Source: Bacteroidales bacterium
GTDB taxonomy: Bacteria; Bacteroidota; Bacteroidia; Bacteroidales; F082
Reading direction: 5' to 3'
NCBI GenBank assembly: GCA_016281295.1
Contig: JAEEII010000281.1
Coordinates: forward strand, 1 to 7,297
Length of the DNA: 7,297 bases
Part shown: positions 1 through 6,240 of the stretch, piece by piece
How the letters are laid out: each line of letters opens with the position of its first letter
Numbering within the stretch: position 1 is the stretch's first letter
Notes under the pieces: model-generated
Told to the model about the DNA's origin: nothing
Seen by the model: only the letters and a program-made list of their open reading frames with translations
Database searches by the model: none
Position numbers and translations under genes: made by a program

Positions 1-2
1 TG

Positions 3-521
3 CATGTCGACAGCGTGAGTGTTTTTGAATACGACGGCGACACCCGCAAGATGCTGCACATCAGCGATGCAGGAGACCTCTTTAGCGGCGACATCGTGGT
101 TGGCTACGGCCACATGACCAGTTTCTTCCCCGAAAAGCTGATGAACCGAGGCAAAGGCTATCGAATGGAAGGCCTTAGATGCTATTGGGTGGGCAACGCC
201 CTGCTCTTTCACAATGGCGACGAGGACTGCGATGCCATCTATGCTGAATTGCATGATGGTATTAATGAGGACAGTCCTTCGACAGGCTCAGAGACCTTAA
301 CAATTTATCCTAACCCCACCGATGGCGTTTTGTTTGTAGAGACGCAAAATTTTGCGTCTCTACCAGACCAAACCGCCTATCGCATCACCAACCTCATGGG
401 ACAAACCTTGCTGCAAGGTCGCATTTCGGCTGAAACCCAACAGATTGACATTGCCAACCTGCCCGTCGGCATGTATTTCATCAGCGTGGGCGAAACGACT
501 CAGAAATTCGTGAAACAATGA
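3..521 (+). CDS. Secreted protein with T9SS type A sorting domain (3' part only)
   Basis: The reading frame is open to the left edge, so the true start lies outside the window; the GTG at 15 is an internal codon in a run reading HVDSVSVFEYDGD. Numbered from that GTG, residues 1-83 are a hydrophilic domain I do not recognise, and residues 84-95 are a Ser/Thr/Glu-rich linker. Residues 96-168 form a C-terminal sorting domain: YPNPTDG near 98-104, YRITNLMGQ near 122-130, LPVGMYFISV near 149-158 and a terminal KFVKQ. In Bacteroidota this domain directs a protein across the outer membrane by the type IX system and is then removed. The protein is therefore inferred to be surface-attached or released; its activity cannot be told from this fragment. 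Codons for residues 108-116 coincide with a perfect DNA palindrome. Its stop overlaps the next start (ATGA), which suggests co-translation. Confidence 0.85.
   Translation, partial: HVDSVSVFEYDGDTRKMLHISDAGDLFSGDIVVGYGHMTSFFPEKLMNRGKGYRMEGLRCYWVGNALLFHNGDEDCDAIYAELHDGINEDSPSTGSETLTIYPNPTDGVLFVETQNFASLPDQTAYRITNLMGQTLLQGRISAETQQIDIANLPVGMYFISVGETTQKFVKQ
336..363. repeat. Perfect 28-bp palindrome inside a coding sequence
   Basis: The 14-bp arm GTAGAGACGCAAAA is followed directly by its exact reverse complement, with no loop. It lies in frame in the sorting-domain gene, and its first nine codons encode VETQNFASL, between the YPNPTDG motif and the YRITNLMGQ strand. A perfect match of this length is unlikely by chance and resembles a dispersed palindromic (REP-like) unit. 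Only one copy is visible in this window. Confidence 0.8.
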
Positions 522-1867
522 AAACAAAAAACATAATCATTTGCTTGTTTTTGTCGTTGGCAATCCTCACGGCCTGCCATAACAAGACAAGTTATTTACG
601 AGAGGCTCAGGCTTGCCTTGAACAAGGGCGCCAGCACAACGCCGACAAGCAGACGGAGGCTGCCGCACAAAGCCTAAGCCATGCCCTGCTCGCCATCGAC
701 CGCTGTGACCTATCCAATCCCGAGGTACAACGCCTGAAAGGTCTTATCGAAGACAACCTCGGCTTCGCCTACTGGAAACACGAGCTGTTCGACGAAGCCC
801 TGCCCCTCCATGTCGATGCAGCTCAACTGTTTCGCGATTTGGGTAATGACACCTTGTTGATGAACGCCTTGCGCAACTGTGGTCGCACTACAGCCTCAAT
901 GGGCGACATCAATGCGGCACAACAGCACTATTGGGAAGCCTTGCAACTCGCCAAAACACTGAGCGACACAACGATGGAAGGTGAACTGCTTTTGGACTTG
1001 AGCCTCGACGTGCTGATGGCAAAGGAAGACTATGGGCAGGTGATAGAGCACGTCAGTCAGGCGTTGGCCGAAGGCGCCGATGCCGACGCTTGCCATCTGA
1101 CCTTAGGCCTGGCAAATTACTATCTGTCGCACGACAGCCTTGCCATCACCCACCTCAACGAGGCCACCCACAGCGATAAAGCAGGCGTCCGGATGTCGGC
1201 CTACCAGAGCCTTTATTACCTCTACCAGTTTGCCGGCGACTACCCAAAAGCCCTCGAATGTCACGAGCTTTTCACCGAAAACATGATGCTGGCCGACCGC
1301 GAACACCGCAGCGAACAAGTGCAACGCATCAAGGCGGAATACGATCTCCAAATGCAGAAAAACAACCTCGAAGCGGAACAAAAACTGAAAACCATAACCC
1401 TTTATCTTATCCTTGCCCTGTTGGTGGTCTTTTTGGTGACCGTTTTAATGGTATTCCGCCAAAAGACCTTGAGTGCCAAGTTGAAAACAGAAGAGAACAG
1501 GAACCAAATGGAAATGAAGCTGAAAAAAAACAAAGTTTATGTCACAGCCCTGGCTCTCAGTGAACAAATCACGGCAAATACCCTTGACTTCAACATTATA
1601 GAAGATGAATGGGACAATTACATAGAGCTTATCGACATGGTCTATGGTGGTTTTACCAAGAAATTGCTGGAACAATACCCTACTTTGAATAAGAACGATT
1701 TGCAAATCTGCGCTCTCACTCGTCAAGGTTTCAGCAACCAAGTCATCTCCATTCTGATGAACATACAAACCGCCTCCTACGCCCGCCGCAAATCTCGCAT
1801 TAAGCAAGAAAAGATGAATGGCTTACAAGATGACAGGAGTTTTGAAGAGATTATTAGTTCATTATAA
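518..1867 (+). CDS. TPR lipoprotein with transmembrane helix and C-terminal helix-turn-helix
   Basis: The 449-residue product begins with a lipoprotein signal peptide: basic MKTK, a hydrophobic core, and lipobox LTAC with C20 as the lipidated residue. Residues about 26-260 are alpha-helical repeats of TPR type (for example 77-110 and 117-150). A charged, coiled-coil-like stretch (262-290) leads to one membrane helix at about 293-313, then a second charged helix (315-340). The C-terminus (about 388-433, LNKNDLQICALTRQGFSNQ onward, with basic YARRKSRIKQEKM) resembles a LuxR-like HTH. This order is known in Bacteroidota as a one-protein membrane sensor: periplasmic TPRs sense, a cytoplasmic HTH binds DNA. 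The ligand and targets are unknown. The ATG overlaps the stop of the T9SS gene by 4 bp, so the two probably form an operon, and the regulator may respond to that exported protein or its substrate. The HTH is divergent and could instead be a protein-binding module. Confidence 0.85.
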   Translation: MKTKNIIICLFLSLAILTACHNKTSYLREAQACLEQGRQHNADKQTEAAAQSLSHALLAIDRCDLSNPEVQRLKGLIEDNLGFAYWKHELFDEALPLHVDAAQLFRDLGNDTLLMNALRNCGRTTASMGDINAAQQHYWEALQLAKTLSDTTMEGELLLDLSLDVLMAKEDYGQVIEHVSQALAEGADADACHLTLGLANYYLSHDSLAITHLNEATHSDKAGVRMSAYQSLYYLYQFAGDYPKALECHELFTENMMLADREHRSEQVQRIKAEYDLQMQKNNLEAEQKLKTITLYLILALLVVFLVTVLMVFRQKTLSAKLKTEENRNQMEMKLKKNKVYVTALALSEQITANTLDFNIIEDEWDNYIELIDMVYGGFTKKLLEQYPTLNKNDLQICALTRQGFSNQVISILMNIQTASYARRKSRIKQEKMNGLQDDRSFEEIISSL

Positions 1868-1886
1868 ATCAACAAATTAAGTTATT

Positions 1887-1928
1887 CACAAACTTGTGTT
1901 TCACAACTTTGTGAATCACAAGCTTGTG
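1887..1928. repeat. Three 12-bp dyads at an exact 15-bp period
   Basis: The units are CACAAACTTGTG (1887-1898), CACAACTTTGTG (1902-1913) and CACAAGCTTGTG (1917-1928). Each has arms CACAA/TTGTG around two variable bases, and the third extends to the perfect 14-bp palindrome TCACAAGCTTGTGA. They fill the intergenic space before the ATPase gene, and the TTG of the last unit coincides with the proposed -33 element. An operator array for a dimeric regulator is the simplest reading, but a short tandem repeat of no function cannot be excluded. Confidence 0.75.
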
Positions 1929-1954
1929 AAATACCAAATATTGTGTTATCTTTG
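1924..1954 (+). promoter_or_regulatory. Bacteroidota-type promoter of the ATPase-thpR unit
   Basis: TTG at 1924-1926 is followed after 20 bp by TATCTTTG at 1947-1954, matching the TTG / TAnnTTTG pattern of the main sigma factor in this phylum. Transcription would start near 1961, leaving a leader of about 11 nt before the ATG at 1972. The -33 TTG is inside the third dyad, so a protein bound there would compete with RNA polymerase. Confidence 0.65.
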
Positions 1955-1971
1955 CCGAAAAATTTCTGGTT

Positions 1972-3093
1972 ATGGACAAACCATTTATTTTCGGCGTGCC
2001 AGTAGATGACAACCATTTTATAGGTAGAGAGGATGAAATACAGCGTCTTTCTACTAACTTCAAATACGGAGTCAATACCATTTTAATATCACCTCGCAGA
2101 TGGGGCAAAACCTCATTGGTGAACAAGGTGGCGGCAGCTGTTGCCTCAAAGAAACTAATCGTGGTGAAAACGGATGTGTTTTCCTGCCGTAATGAATACG
2201 ATTTCTATAACACGGTTTCAGCGGCTGTGTTAAAACAAACCGCTTCTAAAATAGAGGAGTGGAAAGATTTGACTAAAGGTTTTGTTGAACGGCTGGCCCC
2301 AAAAATCTCCCTATCGCCTGATCCCGTTTCTGATTATTCTATTTCTTTGGGAATCACGCCTAAGACTCATACTCCTGAAGAAGTGTTGGAGCTTCCTGAG
2401 AAAATCGCTCAAAAAAAAGGATGCCATATCATTCTGTGTATTGATGAATTTCAACAAGTGGGAGAATTCCCGGATTCGTTGAGTGTCCAAAAACGAATGC
2501 GTACGGCATGGCAACATCAGAAAAACGTGTCTTATTGTCTATATGGTAGTAAGATGCACATGATGACCAACTTGTTCCAAAAGAAGAGCTATCCTTTTTA
2601 TAAATTCGGTGAGTTGCTGTATCTGAAGCCCATCCCCTTAAAGTATTGGACGGTCTATATCTCCAGTCGGTTTGAAAGCCAAAAGAAACATATCTCAGAC
2701 GAGCTTATCCGTCGCTTGTGTGAAAATGTGGAATATCAGTCATCTTACGTACAACAGCTGGCTTACAGCACCTTGGTGCTGACAAAGAAAACGGTTACTG
2801 ATGCGATTCTTGATCAGGCAATGGAGGATTTAGTGAATCAAAATTCAGGCATCTTTATCGAACAATTAAACTCACTGACTACCTATCAGATGAATTTCCT
2901 TAGGGCGGTATTGTCGGGTGTGAGCCGTGGTTTCGGAGAGAAAGCTGTTCGCGATACTTTTGATTTAGGCGTGCCTTCAAATATCACTCGGCTGAAAAAA
3001 AAGCTTATAGATAAGGAGTTGGTTGAGATTACCGAAAATGGTATTATTATCGGCGACCCCGTTCTCCGTATTTGGTTGAAAAAAATATTATAA
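1972..3093 (+). CDS. AAA+/STAND-like ATPase with C-terminal winged helix
   Basis: The 373-residue protein has the layout of the archaeal-type ATPase group (ATPase_2-like). The entry motif FIGRE (16-20) is followed by a Walker A variant SPRRWGKT (40-47), with Ser in place of the first Gly, a form I recall from Bacteroidota homologues. The Walker B is IILCIDE (153-159), with D158 and E159 as Mg2+ and catalytic residues, and a sensor-like strand CLYGSKMHMM lies near 189-198. A helical lid (about 215-295) precedes a winged-helix region (about 300-373), which ends in the family-typical DPVLRIWLK (362-370). There is no signal peptide or membrane helix, so it should be cytoplasmic. ATP binding is well supported; the biological role is not known, and the family includes many orphan ATPases found in accessory regions. 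The gene looks more AT-rich than its neighbours and has its own promoter and dyad array, which hints at acquisition by transfer. thpR follows after 3 bp. Confidence 0.85.
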   Translation: MDKPFIFGVPVDDNHFIGREDEIQRLSTNFKYGVNTILISPRRWGKTSLVNKVAAAVASKKLIVVKTDVFSCRNEYDFYNTVSAAVLKQTASKIEEWKDLTKGFVERLAPKISLSPDPVSDYSISLGITPKTHTPEEVLELPEKIAQKKGCHIILCIDEFQQVGEFPDSLSVQKRMRTAWQHQKNVSYCLYGSKMHMMTNLFQKKSYPFYKFGELLYLKPIPLKYWTVYISSRFESQKKHISDELIRRLCENVEYQSSYVQQLAYSTLVLTKKTVTDAILDQAMEDLVNQNSGIFIEQLNSLTTYQMNFLRAVLSGVSRGFGEKAVRDTFDLGVPSNITRLKKKLIDKELVEITENGIIIGDPVLRIWLKKIL

Positions 3094-3096
3094 AAA

Positions 3097-3663
3097 ATGA
3101 AACGAACCTTTTTAGCTATCCCTATCGCTGTCGGGGCGGATTATCCCGCTCTCGTGCAACGTCTCCAAAAAAATCTGGAGCATGAACGCCGTAATATCAA
3201 CTGGTGCAAGACTGACCAGATTCACCTCACCTTGAAATTTGTAGGCGACACACCCGACCAAGATATCCACAAAATCATTGAAGCTTGCCAACAGGTGGCC
3301 CAAAGGCATCAGCCTTTCACCATGGACTTCAACCGAACGGGCATCTTCGGAAGTAACCACTCACCAAGGGTACTGTGGATGGGCATGAGCAACGAACCTA
3401 AGGCACTCTATGACCTGGAAGAGGATGTCCTCGATGCCTTTGATGACCTCGGCTATCTCCGCGACCGGCAGAACTTTGTGCCTCACCTCACCGTGTGCCG
3501 TATCAAACAGCTCATCGACAAGCCTTTCTTCCAGCAAATTTATCAAGGTATTGAACAGAAGTCTTACCTCCATGCCGATGTCAAGGAGATTGTCTATTTC
3601 CAGAGCTTTCTCCAGCCTACCGGCGCCTTCTATAAAGCCTTGAAACGCATTCCTTTGGGATAA
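3097..3663 (+). CDS. thpR: RNA 2',3'-cyclic phosphodiesterase (2H phosphoesterase, LigT/ThpR family)
   Basis: The 188-residue product is a normal length for the family. It carries both catalytic HxTx motifs of the 2H superfamily, H43-L-T45-L and H130-L-T132-V, set in the usual contexts (QIHLTLKFVGD and FVPHLTVCRI). It begins with the typical MKRTFLAIPI strand. Known members hydrolyse 2',3'-cyclic phosphate ends of RNA to 2'-phosphates and can join tRNA halves in vitro; the cellular substrate is usually unclear. The enzyme should be cytoplasmic. The ATG is 3 bp after the ATPase stop, so the two genes are almost certainly co-transcribed. Its last 34 bp overlap the 3' end of trkH on the opposite strand, and no terminator hairpin is visible in the overlap. 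Confidence 0.92.
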   Translation: MKRTFLAIPIAVGADYPALVQRLQKNLEHERRNINWCKTDQIHLTLKFVGDTPDQDIHKIIEACQQVAQRHQPFTMDFNRTGIFGSNHSPRVLWMGMSNEPKALYDLEEDVLDAFDDLGYLRDRQNFVPHLTVCRIKQLIDKPFFQQIYQGIEQKSYLHADVKEIVYFQSFLQPTGAFYKALKRIPLG

Positions 3664-5120
3664 CTTCTATGAATCATCGTGCCGAGGACGATTAAAATAG
3701 GATAGATCTCCAGTCTGCCCAACAACATCAGCAGTGTGCTGAATAACTTCAAAATCCATGACAACCCCGCATAGTTGCCCATGGATCCTACCTCGCCGAA
3801 ACCTGGCCCCACATTGCCGATACAAGCGACAGAAGCAGAGAGTCCTGTTTGGAAATCCATGCCGGAAAACATGTAAACCACCGCCCCAAGGCCAGCTATC
3901 AGCAGGTAAAACATGATGAAGGTCATGACAGTGCTGATATCGTCTTCCTTTTTTGTGTGTCCCGCGATTCTGATATAATCATATTTGTTAGGATCGTTAA
4001 GCGAACGAAACATCTCCTTGCAGCCTTTCATGGCTTGCCAGACACGGTCAATCTTGATGCCACCCGAGGTGGAGCCGGAACAGCCGCATACCAACGAGCC
4101 AATGATGAGGATGCCTTTGCATAACGGAGGCCACAGGTTGGTGTCGGACGTGGCGAATCCCGTGGTCGTAGCAATGGAGCTTAGCTGAAAAGCCGACACC
4201 CGGAAAGCCTCACCCCAGGAATCAACGGTGTCCGTGTTCACCAAGTCGATGCTGAGTATCATTGCACCCAAGAACAAGGCCGCTATAAAAAACCTTACAA
4301 GGCTGGTGTTGAAGATGTTGCGTCGATTGCTGCCATTAGGCCAAAACGTGGAAAACAACAGGCTGAAGTTAATGGCAGCCAATAACATAGAGACAATCAA
4401 GATGGCCTCGATGACTGGGCTGTCAAAAAAAGCCACACTGTTGTTTTTGGTGCTGAAGCCACAGGTACTACACGCCGACATGGCATGTGTGGCCGCGTCA
4501 AACCAGCTCATGCCGGCAACATGCAGGGAGAAAAACGAAATCAAGGTCAAAGCCACATAGACCGTCAAAATCCTGTAAATGAACTGCTTTCTGCGTCCCT
4601 GATAAAATTCCTTGGCAATCGTCGATAACTCCATGCCTGCCATGATGGAACGATGGTCATCGTTCGCTGTAATCACAATGGATATCAACGAGACCACCCC
4701 GACACCACCAATCCATGAAGTGGCAATCCTCCAAAACAATATGCCTTGTGGCACCGCCTCGATATCGTTCAAGATAGAGGCTCCCGTGGTTGTGAACCCC
4801 GACACGCTCTCAAACCAGGCATTCACCACCCCGAACTCATGACCATATAACATAAACGGCAACGCCCCAAACAAGCATGACGCCACCCAGCATCCTGTGA
4901 CAATGAAATACCCATTGGTGATGCTGATCTTCCGCGTCGGCTTCGTGGTTAACAGACAGACAAGCCCACAGGCCAATGTGAGGCCCCCAGAGATGACCAA
5001 TGGATAAAAACCATCGTCACAGTGATTGAAAAACGACACTACCGCTGAAATGAGAATGAGTATAAATAGGGCTATTAAGGAAAAACCAATAAATCGTATC
5101 GTGATAGTCAGTGTTCTCAT
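3630..5120 (-). CDS. trkH: TrkH-family potassium uptake channel subunit
   Basis: This 496-residue inner-membrane protein has the four-fold pore architecture of the TrkH/KtrB superfamily. The pore loops are visible as TTTGAS (110-115), TCGFS (219-223), TTTGFA (318-323) and NVGPGFGE (436-443), each with the selectivity-filter glycine. The motif GCSGSTSGGIKIDR (346-359) and the late basic residue in LGRLEIY are also typical. It should import K+ with a cytoplasmic nucleotide-binding TrkA-type partner, which is not in this window. I chose the ATG at 5120: an in-frame TTG seven codons upstream (5141) lies inside the -7 promoter element and cannot be the start if that promoter is right. The gene is divergent from the LysR regulator over 91 bp, and its tail overlaps thpR by 34 bp. 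Confidence 0.93.
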   Translation of the reverse strand: MRTLTITIRFIGFSLIALFILILISAVVSFFNHCDDGFYPLVISGGLTLACGLVCLLTTKPTRKISITNGYFIVTGCWVASCLFGALPFMLYGHEFGVVNAWFESVSGFTTTGASILNDIEAVPQGILFWRIATSWIGGVGVVSLISIVITANDDHRSIMAGMELSTIAKEFYQGRRKQFIYRILTVYVALTLISFFSLHVAGMSWFDAATHAMSACSTCGFSTKNNSVAFFDSPVIEAILIVSMLLAAINFSLLFSTFWPNGSNRRNIFNTSLVRFFIAALFLGAMILSIDLVNTDTVDSWGEAFRVSAFQLSSIATTTGFATSDTNLWPPLCKGILIIGSLVCGCSGSTSGGIKIDRVWQAMKGCKEMFRSLNDPNKYDYIRIAGHTKKEDDISTVMTFIMFYLLIAGLGAVVYMFSGMDFQTGLSASVACIGNVGPGFGEVGSMGNYAGLSWILKLFSTLLMLLGRLEIYPILIVLGTMIHRSYPKGMRFKAL

Positions 5121-5138
5121 GCTTTTTTGTTGAAGTCG

Positions 5139-5169
5139 CAAAAATATTTAGGCTTTTTTTATTGTTCAA
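5139..5169 (-). promoter_or_regulatory. Promoter of trkH
   Basis: Read on the minus strand, TTG (5169-5167) is followed after exactly 20 bp by TATTTTTG (5146-5139), a full match to TTG / TAnnTTTG. The predicted transcript starts near 5132, giving a leader of about 12 nt before the ATG at 5120. The -33 TTG lies in the left arm of the 30-bp dyad at 5166-5195. Confidence 0.65.
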
Positions 5170-5189
5170 TACAATATTATCTATCTTTG
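5162..5189 (+). promoter_or_regulatory. Promoter of the LysR-type regulator
   Basis: TATCTTTG at 5182-5189 is a full -7 match. TTG at 5162-5164 lies 17 bp upstream, at the short end of the spacing seen in this phylum. Transcription would start near 5196, with a leader of about 16 nt. This promoter is interleaved with the trkH promoter on the other strand, so the two probably compete. Confidence 0.55.
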
Positions 5190-5195
5190 TATTGA
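5166..5195. promoter_or_regulatory. 30-bp inverted repeat shared by the divergent promoters
   Basis: The arm TCAATACAA (5166-5174) is repeated in exact reverse complement as TTGTATTGA (5187-5195), separated by 12 bp. The left arm covers the trkH -33 TTG, and the right arm overlaps the regulator's -7 element. The left arm is also part of ATTGTTCAATACAAT (5161-5175), whose ATTGT/ACAAT arms give the T-N11-A shape of LysR-type boxes. Position and symmetry suggest autoregulation by the adjacent LysR protein. Binding is inferred. Confidence 0.6.
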
Positions 5196-5206
5196 TAAAA
5201 ATCAAT
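5191..5206. promoter_or_regulatory. Second operator-like dyad at the regulator's transcription start
   Basis: ATTGATAAAAATCAAT has perfect 6-bp arms (ATTGAT/ATCAAT) around four A's. It spans the predicted transcription start of the regulator and shares five bases with the right arm of the larger dyad. It could be a second half of a LysR tetramer site. AT-rich sequence makes short dyads more likely by chance, so confidence is moderate. Confidence 0.45.
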
Positions 5207-5211
5207 AATCA

Positions 5212-6138
5212 ATGACATTACAACAGTTGGAATACATTGTGGCAGTGGACGAATACCGTTATTTTGTCAAGGCTGCCGAGGTGCTTGGCGTGACCCAATC
5301 CACGCTTAGTTTGATGATTCATAAAGTTGAGGAGGAGCTTGACATCACTTTGTTTAACCGTGACACGCATCCTGTGGAAGTCACTGAAATCGGGAGAAAA
5401 GTCATCGACAAGGCTAAGATAGTCCTGTACCATGCAAAACAGTTGGTGGAGCTTACTCGTTCGGAGAAGATGCTGTCTTCAGGTTCTTTGCATGTTGGCA
5501 TGATCTCCACAGTGGCGCCTGTCTTGATGCCCGGGATGTTCAAATATTTGAAAGATTTCTATCCCGAAGTCAAGATGCAAGCCCAAGAAATGGGGTCTGC
5601 TTCCATCTTTGACCATTTGAGGAAGGCTGAAATCGACATGGGGCTTGTCACGGGTCCCGTTAACGACAAGGAATTTCTTGAGCTTCCCTTGTTTCATGAG
5701 CGTTTTTTTGCATTTGTCACCGCTGGCGAGTCCGGCTCGTTCACGGGTTCCATCCAGCGATCTGAGCTGCGTAACTATCCTTTGTGGGTGATGCGTGACG
5801 GTGTCCGTTTGCTCGAGAAAAACACCATCACCACGGATGCGCGTTACACATACGAGGAGATGTATGAAGGGGGGCGCGTCGGCATCTTGATACAAGTTGC
5901 CAACGAAAACGGCGGTGTCACTATTGTGCCGGAGACTCATATCCGTTTTCTCACGGAAGATATAAGAAGCCACCTGTGTCCAATCGTCAATCCCGTGCCA
6001 CAAAGAATCATCAGTTTGGTCATGCGCAAGGACTATATCCATGAAAAGATGATGAACATTGTTGTCAACGCGGTGAAATCATGTGTCCCTGCCGAGCATC
6101 ATGAACCTCTGCTGAAAGCTGAATACATAAAATTGTAG
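5212..6138 (+). CDS. LysR-type transcriptional regulator, OxyR-like but without redox cysteines
   Basis: The 308-residue protein is the usual length for LysR regulators. Its N-terminal winged helix (about 1-60) reads MTLQQLEYIVAVDEYRYFVK, then AAEVLGVTQSTLSLMIHKVE, close to the form seen in Bacteroidota OxyR proteins. A linker helix (about 62-88) and the effector domain (about 91-300, beginning LHVGMISTVAPVLMPG) follow. Where E. coli OxyR has the peroxidatic Cys199 in a DGHC motif, this protein reads D196-G197-V198-R199, and no cysteine stands near the Cys208 position; its only cysteines are C256 and C291. It should therefore not sense peroxide by the OxyR disulfide, and may bind a small ligand instead. 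The gene is divergent from trkH with dyads between, so it may control K+ uptake, itself, or the downstream ptb. No gene symbol is given because the function is uncertain. Confidence 0.88.
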   Translation: MTLQQLEYIVAVDEYRYFVKAAEVLGVTQSTLSLMIHKVEEELDITLFNRDTHPVEVTEIGRKVIDKAKIVLYHAKQLVELTRSEKMLSSGSLHVGMISTVAPVLMPGMFKYLKDFYPEVKMQAQEMGSASIFDHLRKAEIDMGLVTGPVNDKEFLELPLFHERFFAFVTAGESGSFTGSIQRSELRNYPLWVMRDGVRLLEKNTITTDARYTYEEMYEGGRVGILIQVANENGGVTIVPETHIRFLTEDIRSHLCPIVNPVPQRIISLVMRKDYIHEKMMNIVVNAVKSCVPAEHHEPLLKAEYIKL

Positions 6139-6177
6139 TTTTTTGAAGGTTTTCAGCGAAGCTATCACTAAAATGTC

Positions 6178-6185
6178 TATCTTTG
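6178..6185 (+). promoter_or_regulatory. Probable -7 element upstream of ptb
   Basis: TATCTTTG matches the TAnnTTTG consensus and lies in the 102-bp gap after the regulator gene. No good TTG occurs 17-23 bp upstream, so the -33 element is weak or an activator is needed. The predicted leader is about 50 nt, AT-rich just before the ATG, and begins with a small dyad, GACTC-GAT-GAGTC (6191-6203). Confidence 0.5.
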
Positions 6186-6240
6186 CATACGACTCGATGA
6201 GTCACTTCATTCAAAAATCATAATCCTAAATTATAATATA

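Noticed and set aside
15..17. GTG start codon for the first gene
   Set aside because: The frame stays open upstream to the window edge and the protein begins mid-domain, so this is an internal valine codon of a gene cut by the window.
1887..1928. CRISPR-like array
   Set aside because: The units are 12-bp dyads with 3-bp gaps, far too short for repeat-spacer units, and there are no cas genes nearby.
1869..2126. 85-codon minus-strand open frame with a repeating HK(L/V)V pattern
   Set aside because: The pattern comes from the 15-bp DNA repeat, and the frame runs into the ATPase gene antisense; there is no promoter or family match.
4228..4560. 110-codon plus-strand open frame within trkH
   Set aside because: It is antisense to trkH membrane-segment codons and has no independent start signal or recognisable domain.
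5479..6042. 187-codon open frame on the minus strand
   Set aside because: It lies wholly inside the well-supported LysR gene, antisense to it, and its translation resembles no family I recognise.
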